A DNA stretch of 64,000 nucleotides from Stigmatella ashevillena (lineage in GTDB: Bacteria > Myxococcota > Myxococcia > Myxococcales > Myxococcaceae), in contig NZ_JAQNDM010000002.1 in assembly GCF_028368975.1 (NCBI RefSeq), positions 4,210,425 through 4,274,424 on the forward strand, given 5' to 3'. This document shows, one piece after another, positions 24,977 through 33,540 of this stretch. The notes under the pieces were generated by a model. It was given only the letters and a program-made list of their open reading frames with translations, was not told where the DNA came from and did no database searches. Made by a program: the position numbers and the translations under genes. The stretch's first letter is position 1. Each line of letters opens with the position of its first letter.

Positions 24977-25849
24977 TCAGGCAGGGCCCCCCGGCGAGCG
25001 GTGCAACGTCTCGGCGGCATACAGGGTGTTTTCCAGCAGGCTGGCGCGGGTCATCGGCCCGACGCCTCCTGGAACCGGGGTGATCCACCCGGCGCGCTGG
25101 AACGCCGGGCCGTACTCCACATCGCCCACCAGCTTGCCATTGGCCTGACGGTTGATGCCGACATCGATGACGATGGCCCCCTCCTTGATCCACTCCCCCT
25201 TCACCAGACCAGGCTTGCCTGCCGCCACCACCAGCAGGTCGGCCCGACGCACATGGCTGGCGAGATCCTTGGTGAAGCGGTGGGTGACGGTCACGGTGCA
25301 ACCGGCCAGGAGCAGTTCGAAGGCCATGGGCCGACCCACGATGTTGGAAGCGCCGACCACCACCGCCTCCAGGCCATACGGATCCACGCCCGTGCTGGCC
25401 AGCAGGGTCATGATGCCCTTGGGGGTACAGGAGCGCAGCAGGGGCAGGCGCAGGGCCAGACGGCCGACGTTGTAGGGATGAAAGCCGTCGACGTCCTTGT
25501 CCGGCCGGATGCGCTCCAGCAACTGCGACGCGTCCAGGTGGGCCGGCAACGGCACCTGGACCAGGATGCCATCGACGGCGGGATCCGCGTTGAGGCGATC
25601 GATCAAGGACAGCAACTCGGCCTGAGAGGTGTCCGCGGGAAGGTCGTGGGCAAAGGACAGGATGCCGACCTCCTCACAGTCCTTGCGCTTGTGGGAGACG
25701 TAGACCTGTGAGGCCGGATCCGTGCCGACCAGGATGACGGCGAGCCCCGGCGCCCGCAGTCCCTGCTGGCGCCGCTCGCTGACCCTTTGGGCGATCTGCT
25801 GGCGAAGCTGGGTGGCGATCGCCTTGCCGTCGATCAGTTGTGCAGTCAT
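24977..25849 (-). CDS. folD: bifunctional methylenetetrahydrofolate dehydrogenase/cyclohydrolase
   Basis: A 290-residue cytosolic enzyme of one-carbon metabolism, interconverting 5,10-methylene-, methenyl- and 10-formyl-tetrahydrofolate with NADP. Motifs: [20 protein letters not shown] (catalytic Lys in YVxxKxK), [26 protein letters not shown] (cofactor loop, GAS where GRS is usual) and PGGVGPMT. Length is normal. Its stop codon abuts the stop of the CotH-lectin gene with no spacer at all. Confidence 0.95.
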   Translation of the reverse strand: MTAQLIDGKAIATQLRQQIAQRVSERRQQGLRAPGLAVILVGTDPASQVYVSHKRKDCEEVGILSFAHDLPADTSQAELLSLIDRLNADPAVDGILVQVPLPAHLDASQLLERIRPDKDVDGFHPYNVGRLALRLPLLRSCTPKGIMTLLASTGVDPYGLEAVVVGASNIVGRPMAFELLLAGCTVTVTHRFTKDLASHVRRADLLVVAAGKPGLVKGEWIKEGAIVIDVGINRQANGKLVGDVEYGPAFQRAGWITPVPGGVGPMTRASLLENTLYAAETLHRSPGGPA

Positions 25850-26068
25850 GGGGAATGGTCAGGGGGGGGTAAAGAAAAGGAGGCGCACTCTCTCACCGCT
25901 CCGCCATGGACTCCAGCGAAGCACTGTGTGACACCTGCCCTGAACAAGAATTAGCCGCCAAACAATAAAAAACGTCATTGCCGTTTCTCCCCGCCAGAAT
26001 GCAGACTGACACAGCCGTGTTGGGGTCGGACAAGCGGCCTCCATTCTCCCCATGAAAGGACCAACCCC

Positions 26069-27577
26069 GTGCAACCTCGTGGAATCCTTCCTCCCCGCTC
26101 TTTCCGAAACCTCCTCTCCCTCTCGCTAACGCTCGCTTCGAGCTGGGTGCTGGCCTGTGGCCCCGCTCCCGAGGACGGCGGGCCCCTCACGGCCCAGTCG
26201 GCCTCGACCCTCGCCTCCGCCACGCCGCAGCCCACCGCCGTCACCGAGCTCGTCGCCAACGGCACCTTCGCGAGCGGCGCAGTCGCCCCCTGGTGGAACA
26301 ATGCCAACACCCAGGTGCGCGTGGAGAACGGCCGCCTGCGCATCGACGTCGCCGCGGGCACCGCCAATCTGTGGGACGCCATCGTCGGTGAGAGCGGCAT
26401 TCCCCTGGTGAGCGGCAAGGCATACACGCTGTCCTTCTCGGCCTCGGCCTCGGCCAGCATCTCCGTGCGCACGACGGTGCAGCAGGAAACCGCGCCCTAC
26501 ACGGCGGTGCTGACCCAGCAGTTCTCCATCGACGGCACCTCCCGGAGGTTCTCGTTCCCGTTCACCTCCTCCCTGGGCACCTCTCAGGGCCAGGTCACCT
26601 TCCAGGTCGGAGGCCGTCCCGCGGCCGCCACCGTCTTCCTCGATGACATCTCCCTGACCACGGAGAGCACGGGCACGGGCGGAGGCTCGGGCCCCATCGG
26701 CATGACCAGCGGCTTCTACGTGGACCCGAATACCGGGGCCGCGGGCTGGGTGCGCTCGAATGGCGGAGACTCGCGCGCCTCGCGCATCCAATCGTCCATC
26801 GCGAGCAAGCCGGGGGCGCGCTGGTTCGGCAACTGGAGCGGGGACATCGGCTCGGCGGTGTCGAGCTACGTCGCCGCGGCCGATGCCGCCGACAAGCTCC
26901 CGGTGCTGGTGGCCTACAACATCCCCGGCCGCGACTGCGGCAGCCACTCGGGCGGCGGAGCGGGAAGCCCCGACGCCTACCGGACGTGGATCGCCGCGTT
27001 CGCGGCGGCGATCGGCAACCGTCCCGCCATCGTCATCATCGAGCCGGATGCGGTGGCCCAGCTCGACTGCCTGGCGAATGACTCCGAGCGGCAGGTGCGC
27101 CTGGGCCTGCTGCGCTACGCCACCGAGCAACTGCGCGACCGAGCCACGAACACGTGGACGTACCTCGACGGCGGGAACGCCCAATGGATTGCCGCCGACA
27201 CGATGGCACAGCGGCTCGACTCCGCCGGGGTGAAGAACATCCGGGGCTTCGCGCTCAACGTGTCGAACTTCTACACCACGGCCCAGTCGAATCCGTATGG
27301 CGCGTCGGTCAACAGCGCGCTGTCCAGCCGGTACGGCTACACGCGGCAATTCCTCGTGGACACCAGCCGCAACGGCAACGGCTCCAACGGCGAGTGGTGC
27401 AATCCCGGCGGCCGCAAGCTGGGCACCACCTCCCAGGTGGGGACCGGCACGGGGGCCGAGTTGCTGCTGTGGGTGAAGTCTGTCGGCGAGTCAGACGGCA
27501 ACTGCGGCATCGCCCCGGGGGCTGCCGCCGGGCAGTTCAGCCCGGACCTGGCGATCCGGCTAATCGACGGCACGTGA
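26069..27577 (+). CDS. glycoside hydrolase family 6 cellulase lipoprotein with CBM
   Basis: A 502-residue surface lipoprotein: leader ending in VLAC (Cys30). Residues about 55-195 form a CBM4/9-like beta-sandwich (NGTFASGAVAPWWNN, LSFSASASASISVRT, VFLDDISL). A Gly-rich linker leads to the GH6 domain (about 210-500): GFYVDPNTGAAGWV, VLVAYNIPGRDCG (catalytic Asp in RDC), AIVIIEPDAVAQLDC, and the C-terminal EWCNPGGRKLG. The family cleaves beta-1,4-glucan with inversion. GTG start with AAAGGA 8 bases before it. Lipid anchoring would keep the enzyme on the cell, fitting contact-dependent feeding or matrix turnover. Confidence 0.88.
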   Translation: MQPRGILPPRSFRNLLSLSLTLASSWVLACGPAPEDGGPLTAQSASTLASATPQPTAVTELVANGTFASGAVAPWWNNANTQVRVENGRLRIDVAAGTANLWDAIVGESGIPLVSGKAYTLSFSASASASISVRTTVQQETAPYTAVLTQQFSIDGTSRRFSFPFTSSLGTSQGQVTFQVGGRPAAATVFLDDISLTTESTGTGGGSGPIGMTSGFYVDPNTGAAGWVRSNGGDSRASRIQSSIASKPGARWFGNWSGDIGSAVSSYVAAADAADKLPVLVAYNIPGRDCGSHSGGGAGSPDAYRTWIAAFAAAIGNRPAIVIIEPDAVAQLDCLANDSERQVRLGLLRYATEQLRDRATNTWTYLDGGNAQWIAADTMAQRLDSAGVKNIRGFALNVSNFYTTAQSNPYGASVNSALSSRYGYTRQFLVDTSRNGNGSNGEWCNPGGRKLGTTSQVGTGTGAELLLWVKSVGESDGNCGIAPGAAAGQFSPDLAIRLIDGT

Positions 27578-27750
27578 GCCTCGTCCGGGCTTGAAACCTC
27601 GCGGCCCTGGGAGTGGCCCTCCGCGCACCGGTCGTGCGGTGGGATGGCCCTCCCTTATTGAGAGTGGAAGCCCAGCCTGTCGAAGGCCCTCCCGGGAGGA
27701 GCCGATGGCCTCCCTTCCAGGAGGGGCTGGGCTACCGTGGCCCGCTCCCC

Positions 27751-28821
27751 ATGAGGCAGGACCCCAGGCCCGGAGACCACTCTCGCTTCCGTGTGTGGGC
27801 CGTGACCGCGGCCACCCTGCTGGGCGCGGCCCTGGCCGAAGCGGCGCACGTGCCCGCGGGGGCCTTGCTCGGCGGAATGGGGGTGTCCCTCATGGCCGCC
27901 CTCCTGCTCTCGGTGCACGTTCCCGTCCCGCGGTGGTTGATGACGGGCGCGCAGGCCGTGCTGGGCACCGCCATCTGCGCCTCACTCACGCCCGAGGCCT
28001 GGGCCACGCTCGCGGAGAACTGGCCCGTCGCGCTCATCAACGTGGTGGGCGTGGTGGGCGTCTCCCAAGTCGTCGCCCTGCTCTTCAGCCGGTGGACCGG
28101 GGTGGATGCGCTCACCGCCACCCTGGGGCTGCTGCCGGGCGGCGCCTCTGCCATGACGGCCCTGAGCGGCGAGGTGGGCGCCGACGAGCGGCTGGTGACG
28201 TTCTTCCAATACCTGCGGCTGAGCATCGTCATCCTGGTGGCGGTGGGGGTCAGCCGGTGGGTGGGGGCAGACTCTGACCTGCGGGACTCCCTGGGAGCGG
28301 CGCTGCCCGAGCCCTCATGGCCCTGGAGGGACTGGGGCGTGTCGGCCCTCGTTGCCACCGGGGGCGCCCTGGCGGGCACACGCCTGAAGCTGCCCGCGGG
28401 GGCATTCCTGGGCCCCCTCCTGGTGGGCATTCCCCTCACCGCCTTGGGACTGACCGTGGGAGCCTGGCCGGTAGGGCTGCTCCCGCTGTCGCTCTGGACG
28501 CTGGGAACGCGCGTGGGCAGTCACTTCGATGAGGGGGCCGTGCGCGAGCTGAAGCGCGTGGCCCTGGCCGCCCTGGGTGCCTCATGTGCCCTGGTGGGAG
28601 GGTGCGCCCTCCTGGCCTGGGGCTGGTCCGCCTTGGGAGAGGTGGACCTGCTCACCGCCTACTTCGCCACCTCTCCCGGGGGAGCAGACTCCGTGCTCGC
28701 CATTGCGCTTGGCACCCATGCCAGCCTGACCCTGGTGCTGGCCGTGCAGGTCGGGCGCCTCCTCTTCATCTTCCTCGTCGCCCCGCTCTACTTGCGGCGC
28801 ATCCCCAGACGCCGATGCTAG
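27751..28821 (+). CDS. AbrB-family (ammonia-monooxygenase-like) membrane protein
   Basis: A 356-residue inner-membrane protein with about ten helices built as two related halves. The family signatures are GLLPGGASAMTALS in the first half and FATSPGGADSVLAIAL in the second, the duplicated PGGxxxM/V motif of Pfam AbrB (PF05145). Function in this family is unsettled; it is not the AbrB transcription factor and not ammonia monooxygenase. I placed the start at ATG 27751; the in-frame upstream stretch from 27613 is Pro/Arg-rich and unlike the family. The stop overlaps the stop of the convergent gene. Confidence 0.75.
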   Translation: MRQDPRPGDHSRFRVWAVTAATLLGAALAEAAHVPAGALLGGMGVSLMAALLLSVHVPVPRWLMTGAQAVLGTAICASLTPEAWATLAENWPVALINVVGVVGVSQVVALLFSRWTGVDALTATLGLLPGGASAMTALSGEVGADERLVTFFQYLRLSIVILVAVGVSRWVGADSDLRDSLGAALPEPSWPWRDWGVSALVATGGALAGTRLKLPAGAFLGPLLVGIPLTALGLTVGAWPVGLLPLSLWTLGTRVGSHFDEGAVRELKRVALAALGASCALVGGCALLAWGWSALGEVDLLTAYFATSPGGADSVLAIALGTHASLTLVLAVQVGRLLFIFLVAPLYLRRIPRRRC

Positions 28822-30164
28822 AGCCCGGTGGGGTACCACCGCATATAGGCATAGTGGTAGAGGTGCCGAGTCCCCGAGGCGCCTTCCGCCGACAGGCTGA
28901 AGCTGGCGAGATCGTAGTACTCCGCCCCAAACACGAAGTCATACGCCAGGGTGCCCAGCGCGGCAGGGAGCTCCACCGGGATGCTGAAGGCCCCATTGGC
29001 ATCCGACAGACCGGTCGCGAACGTCTCCTTCCGATAGGTCTTCGGCGTGTAGACGGCGAGGTTCACCGGGGTGTTCGGCAACACGCGGCCGTACCGATCC
29101 TTCAAGACGCCCTGGAAGGTGGCGTTCGTCTGGACGCGCCAGGAGTAGCCCTGACCATAGTTGATGTAATCCTCAACCCCCTGGTGGTTGAGAATCTTGA
29201 TGTCCGTCAGTGAGCCCGCCGCCACGGCCACCCGGACGGTATAGGGCTCTGCGGGAATCACCGTGTCGAGCGAGAGCACGCGCACGTGCCAGGTGCCCGG
29301 AGGCAGCGTGAAGACGGCCTGGGTATTCTTGCTGACGGTGGCGAGCGGTGCCCCGTAGATGTTGGTGCCAAACAGGTGGAGCTGGTAGGCCCCCGTCGCC
29401 GCCGTGTTCAGCGAAACCGCGAAGGCGTTCTCCTGGGTCAGGGTGAGGACGGTCCAGTCCTCGTCGAAGGCATTGTCCAGCGTGCGAACCGCCGAGAGCC
29501 CATCGACCGCGCTCTTGGCCTGCCAGGGGTTGTCATTGGGCTCGTCCACGTCCGGAAGGGACGAGTACAGAACGGCCAGCGTGTACGGATTGACGGGGTC
29601 CGCGCCCACATAGGCATGGACCAGGATGAAGTAGATGTCACCTGCGGCCGCGGAGGTGCTGGCCTGCTCGTAGTGCGTGGGCCCGTAGAACGAATACGCC
29701 TGCGCCGCGAGCGAGCCGTTCGCCGGGTTGTACTTGTAGAGGTACAGATCGTAATCCAGGCTGGCGTTGTTCACCGTCTGGACGAAAGCGGTGACCTTGC
29801 CGTTGGCAGGCACGTAGACGTAGTACCAGGCCTGCTCATTCGGAGTCGCCAGGGGGGCGCTCACCTGCGTGTTCAGATCGAGGTACTGCGCGGTCGCCGG
29901 AGAATTGTTCGCCCCGAGCGGCGTGACTTCACCCACCGCCGCCCGACTTGTCAGCCGTTGCAGATCGACCCGGCCAGGAACTTCCGGCCTTTTCTTGTTC
30001 TCCGCCGTGGCTGTCACAGAGACACCGGGTGCCCATTCCTTGGCACGCGGGAGCGCAGCATCCAAGCGCTCCGGGGTGGCAGCCATCGCGGAGGGCGATG
30101 CCAGAAGCAGCAACGCCAGAGCGGTCAAACCGATTCGAGCGGTCCCCAAGCCAAACAATTTCAA
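28818..30164 (-). CDS. secreted protein with two PPC domains and a carboxypeptidase-regulatory-like domain
   Basis: A 448-residue secreted protein. I chose the TTG at 30164, preceded by GGGAG at a 6-base gap, because it gives a clean signal peptide (LTALALLLLASPSAMA); the longer frame to 30266 adds non-signal sequence. Two pre-peptidase C-terminal (PPC) sandwiches follow (first with WYYVYVPANGKVTAFVQTV and DYDLYLYKYN; second starting DEPNDNPWQAKSA, with FDEDWTVLTL). The C terminus has GVLKDRYGRVLPNTPVNLAVY and GLSDANGAFSIPVEL, a carboxypeptidase-regulatory or Ig-like fold. No catalytic domain is visible, so it may act as an adhesin or matrix protein. Confidence 0.65.
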   Translation of the reverse strand: MKLFGLGTARIGLTALALLLLASPSAMAATPERLDAALPRAKEWAPGVSVTATAENKKRPEVPGRVDLQRLTSRAAVGEVTPLGANNSPATAQYLDLNTQVSAPLATPNEQAWYYVYVPANGKVTAFVQTVNNASLDYDLYLYKYNPANGSLAAQAYSFYGPTHYEQASTSAAAGDIYFILVHAYVGADPVNPYTLAVLYSSLPDVDEPNDNPWQAKSAVDGLSAVRTLDNAFDEDWTVLTLTQENAFAVSLNTAATGAYQLHLFGTNIYGAPLATVSKNTQAVFTLPPGTWHVRVLSLDTVIPAEPYTVRVAVAAGSLTDIKILNHQGVEDYINYGQGYSWRVQTNATFQGVLKDRYGRVLPNTPVNLAVYTPKTYRKETFATGLSDANGAFSIPVELPAALGTLAYDFVFGAEYYDLASFSLSAEGASGTRHLYHYAYMRWYPTGL

Positions 30165-30304
30165 TGCAATCTCCCGAGAGGGTGTGGCGGCGGCAGGGTA
30201 TAGAGGAGTGCAGGAAGAAAGTTCAAGCAATGGTTTCTTGCTGAACACACGCACGACACCCTGCATGTGTCACAGTCATGCCACGCGGGAAGTCCCACTG
30301 GGGT

Positions 30305-31666
30305 CTACTGAGGAGCTGAAGTCGCTGGCCGCGAGCCCTCAAGGATGGGCAGATAGCACCGCTTCTTCCACTCATAGGAGTTGGCACCACATGGAGGCGC
30401 CACGTCACTCCAGCGCCCCCAACACCCCTCGTTGATCTCCACCATGGGCTTTTCGCAGGGGGACCGCCGTTGCCCAGGCAACGGCTTCTTGGGCATTTCG
30501 AGGCCAATGGCCCCACTCCCCGGCTCATTCGGTCCCATCAGGGCAGGACTGGAAAGAATCTCCTCCTCCCCAAGCCCCACAGTCCCAGCGTCCCTCTGTT
30601 CACCGGACTGTGCGTCTTGCACCCTCTCGACAGGATGCACCGGCCCGTCCTTCAACCACCATGCCCCGAGCACCAGGTACACCAGCGCCCCCATCGCCAG
30701 CCACGGCGCCTCCGCCCAAGACGATCGCGGCCAGGGTGTTCCGGCTGTGTCTGGTTGGGTCGACAGCGGGGCAATGAGGCGATCCGCCCGCGGCCCGGCA
30801 GTCTTCGCCAGACGCTCCAACGCCTCGGCCACCTCCTCGGCGCTGCCCCGCGCGGAAGGCGCTTCAGCGAGCAATTGCTGGATGAGCTCCGACAGTTCGG
30901 GGCACACGGAGGCCAAGGTCTCGGGGGGCACCCAGGGAGGCCGAAAGAACTCGAATCCCTCCTCTGTCACCTTCATGTCCAAAGCGGCCGGTGGGTACCG
31001 GCCGGTGACGAGGCGGTAGGCCGTCACCCCCAGGGCATACAGGTCATCGGAGGGCTGCGCCTCGTAGCGAGCCCCAGGCTGGCGCCGACACTCCCACTGG
31101 AAGCGCTGGGATTCGGGGCTCTGGTACTGGGGAGTCCCCGGAGGCGGAAACTGGTGCGTGAGCACCCGGGCCCTTCGGTAGTACGACGAACCGAAATCCA
31201 TCAGCACGGCCTGAGCGTCGCCAGTCCGCACGACAATATTCTCTCCCTTCACGTCCCGGTGCACCCCATCGGCGTCATGCGTCGCCGCCAGCGCTGAGGC
31301 CACCTGCGCCAAGATCTTCAAAGTCTGACGAGACGTCAGCGGATGCTGCGCAGCCCACTCGTACAAGGGCATGCCCTCCACCCACTCCATGGCGATGAAC
31401 GGGAAGCACCCAACCCCCGGCACCTCCCACCTCCCCCGCTCCAAGAGCCTGGGAACATGGGGGTGTTGAAGACGTGAGAGCAACTCCCCCTCTCGCTCGA
31501 AGCGAGGATCCTCTAGGTAGAGCGCCAGCTTCAGCGCGAAGGGGCCTGCCTCCGGCTGCCCCACCTTCTCGACGCGATAGACGGCGCCATAGGAGCCCTG
31601 GCCGCGCTGTTCGAGCACGCGCCAGGCGCCCACTTCAGTTCCAGGTACAGCCAAGACCGGATTCAC
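30305..31666 (-). CDS. membrane Ser/Thr protein kinase with Cys-rich outer tail
   Basis: A 453-residue Hanks-type kinase. Kinase domain about 14-285: Gly loop GQGSYGAVY (22-30), Lys46 in FALKLAL, catalytic VHRDVKGEN (Asp138, with Gly where Pro is usual), DFGSS (Asp157) and a Pro-rich activation segment ending in GTPQYQSPES. One membrane helix at about 321-338 (LAMGALVYLVLGAWWL). The outer part ends in a module with four Cys: CEKPMVEINEGCWGRW and PPCGANSYEWKKRCYLP. This tail looks like a small disulfide-bonded sensor of the type seen on several myxobacterial kinases. Transcribed divergently from the radical SAM operon. Confidence 0.85.
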   Translation of the reverse strand: MNPVLAVPGTEVGAWRVLEQRGQGSYGAVYRVEKVGQPEAGPFALKLALYLEDPRFEREGELLSRLQHPHVPRLLERGRWEVPGVGCFPFIAMEWVEGMPLYEWAAQHPLTSRQTLKILAQVASALAATHDADGVHRDVKGENIVVRTGDAQAVLMDFGSSYYRRARVLTHQFPPPGTPQYQSPESQRFQWECRRQPGARYEAQPSDDLYALGVTAYRLVTGRYPPAALDMKVTEEGFEFFRPPWVPPETLASVCPELSELIQQLLAEAPSARGSAEEVAEALERLAKTAGPRADRLIAPLSTQPDTAGTPWPRSSWAEAPWLAMGALVYLVLGAWWLKDGPVHPVERVQDAQSGEQRDAGTVGLGEEEILSSPALMGPNEPGSGAIGLEMPKKPLPGQRRSPCEKPMVEINEGCWGRWSDVAPPCGANSYEWKKRCYLPILEGSRPATSAPQ

Positions 31667-31932
31667 GCCCCGGGAGCCTACCGCCAGTCAGGTCCCCTGT
31701 CCGCACCCGCCGTACGCCAGCGATTGCTTGCAAATCGACCCTCCACAAAAAGTTCTTGCCGCGCTGGCCAGCCTGCAAAAATACACATACGTCCTTGCTT
31801 CGATCGGGTGGCGCTGTTGGACGCAGAGCGGGGAATTTGTCCGGCGCCATGGGTGTCCGTGAGGCAAGGCGCTCGTGCAGGCGTCTTCTGATTGGATCTG
31901 ATTTCCCCTGATCATCTTGAGGAACTCTGCCC
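31667..31932 (+). promoter_or_regulatory. intergenic region upstream of the radical SAM operon
   Basis: 266 bases between divergent genes, A/T-richer than average. No tRNA, riboswitch or clear -35/-10 pair was recognised. GAGGA lies about 9 bases before the radical SAM ATG at 31933 and would be its ribosome site. Confidence 0.3.
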
Positions 31933-33540
31933 ATGACGCTCAGAGCTGTTGCTGTCTCCGCGCCGGATTGGATTGAGGGCTCCAAAGATTCCCGCGCGTT
32001 GAACAGCCGGGATCCAGCGAGTCTTTTCAATGCTTGCCGTTACGCTGCTCTCAAAACATTCGACCCATCGAGTTCATGGTCTTCCAGCAACTGGGTGGGA
32101 ACGCGCGTGGAGCGGCGCTCCAAGGTCCTGCTCATGTACTCGCTCGACGACATGCCTGCCTTCGCAGGGCTCCTGCAGCGCGAGCAGCCCAACCTCCTCC
32201 TGATAGGTGCCATGACGCTGTGCCTGCCAGGAGCGGTGGCCTGCGCCGAGGTCGCCAAAGAGATTCTCGGCGACCGTGTCCTTGTCGTCCTGGGAGGACG
32301 GCACGCAAGCGAGTCCATGTACCTGGAGCGTCACCACGCCCGCACGCCGGACAACGTCCGGCATCACCCCAGCTCCCCTCTGCACCTCATGGCCTCCGGC
32401 CGCATCCCGCGGGTGTTCGATCTGGTCGTCGCCGGGGATGGCGAACATCTGATCGCCGCCTTGGGAGAGGCAGTCGCGCAGGCCGAGCAAGAAAGTGGCG
32501 TGAGTTTGCCTCGCGCTGTCCTGGAGCGGCTCGACCCTCGAACCCCAGGCGACTGGATCGCCGGAACACTCGAAGGGGAGACTTCCAGGGTCTTGCTCAG
32601 CGCCAGGAGCCCCATCCACTACGCAAGCCTGCCCTCTCCGGTCCGGATGTTCGGAGCCGCCGCCGCCTTCTCCGTTTTCGGAGGGAGGATCACGGCCCAC
32701 GCCTTCAGCGATACGGGGCGCGGGTGCGTTTACGACTGCGCCTTCTGCAGCGAGCGCAGCTCCGTGACCGGCGGCTTGCAGGACCCGATGAACGCGGCGG
32801 CACGGCTCTACCGGCAGCTCGACGAGGCCGTCTCCGTCATCTCCGAGGATCATCCGGCCCGGGGCGCCAGCGCGTTCGTGGAGGATTCGGTCATCCTGGG
32901 CGGGAGCCCGCGGCTCGTGGACCAACTCGCGGAGCGGATGGAAGCAGACCCGCTGGACATTGCCTTCGGCGCCCAATTGACGATCGATCAGATCCTGACC
33001 CGCCGGGCCCAGCTCACCCGGATGGCACGGCTCGGCCTTCGCTATGTCTTCGTCGGCATCGAAACGCTGGTGCCAGAAACCATTGGGGGCATGAGCAAGG
33101 ATCTCGGCCACAAGCGGGCCTCCTGGCTCTCCCGCATCCACCAAGCGATGGAGCTTCTGCGCGACCAAGGCATTCACTGCGGCTGCGCGATCCTCTTTGG
33201 ATTGGGCGAGCCGCAGGAGCGCCGTCTGGAACTCTTGGAAGTGCTCCGGGCCATGCGCGGCCAGTACGGCATGCCGGAGCCCATCAGCGCGAACTGGGCG
33301 GTGCAGCACCCGTTGTGCGGACAGGACGGCGGGGCGGGATACGACTACACCGAGTGGGGGACACCCCCAGGCCCCTTCCTGGAATGCTTCCACCGTTTTG
33401 GCGAAGCATCCGTGCGCTACCCCCTGCCTCAGGTGGGGGCACCGCTGCTGCATGAAGTCAAAGAGGTGACGTCCCTGCTGGACACCCTGGCCATGCCCCC
33501 TCCATCCAGAGCATCGCGGCTGGTAGAAGAACGCCTGTGA
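31933..33540 (+). CDS. B12-binding-type radical SAM enzyme, unknown substrate
   Basis: A 535-residue enzyme. The N-terminal half contains a Rossmann-like cobalamin-binding-type region (about 65-180: NLLLIGAMTLCLPGAV and VLVVLGGRHASE) but no DxHxxG motif; the spot reads DDMPAFAG, so any cobalamin would be bound without a His ligand. The radical SAM core starts with GRGCVYDCAFC (Cys265, Cys269, Cys272, the CxxxCxxC cluster that binds 4Fe-4S and SAM), then AFVEDSVILGG, FGAQLTIDQIL and LRYVFVGIETL as in B12-dependent methylases and related enzymes. The stop overlaps the GTG of the PLP gene (GTGA), so the two products are made together. Confidence 0.8.
   Translation: MTLRAVAVSAPDWIEGSKDSRALNSRDPASLFNACRYAALKTFDPSSSWSSSNWVGTRVERRSKVLLMYSLDDMPAFAGLLQREQPNLLLIGAMTLCLPGAVACAEVAKEILGDRVLVVLGGRHASESMYLERHHARTPDNVRHHPSSPLHLMASGRIPRVFDLVVAGDGEHLIAALGEAVAQAEQESGVSLPRAVLERLDPRTPGDWIAGTLEGETSRVLLSARSPIHYASLPSPVRMFGAAAAFSVFGGRITAHAFSDTGRGCVYDCAFCSERSSVTGGLQDPMNAAARLYRQLDEAVSVISEDHPARGASAFVEDSVILGGSPRLVDQLAERMEADPLDIAFGAQLTIDQILTRRAQLTRMARLGLRYVFVGIETLVPETIGGMSKDLGHKRASWLSRIHQAMELLRDQGIHCGCAILFGLGEPQERRLELLEVLRAMRGQYGMPEPISANWAVQHPLCGQDGGAGYDYTEWGTPPGPFLECFHRFGEASVRYPLPQVGAPLLHEVKEVTSLLDTLAMPPPSRASRLVEERL

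Noticed and set aside
31667-31932. A possible cobalamin riboswitch before the B12-type radical SAM gene
   Set aside because: No B12-box or long paired structure could be recognised.
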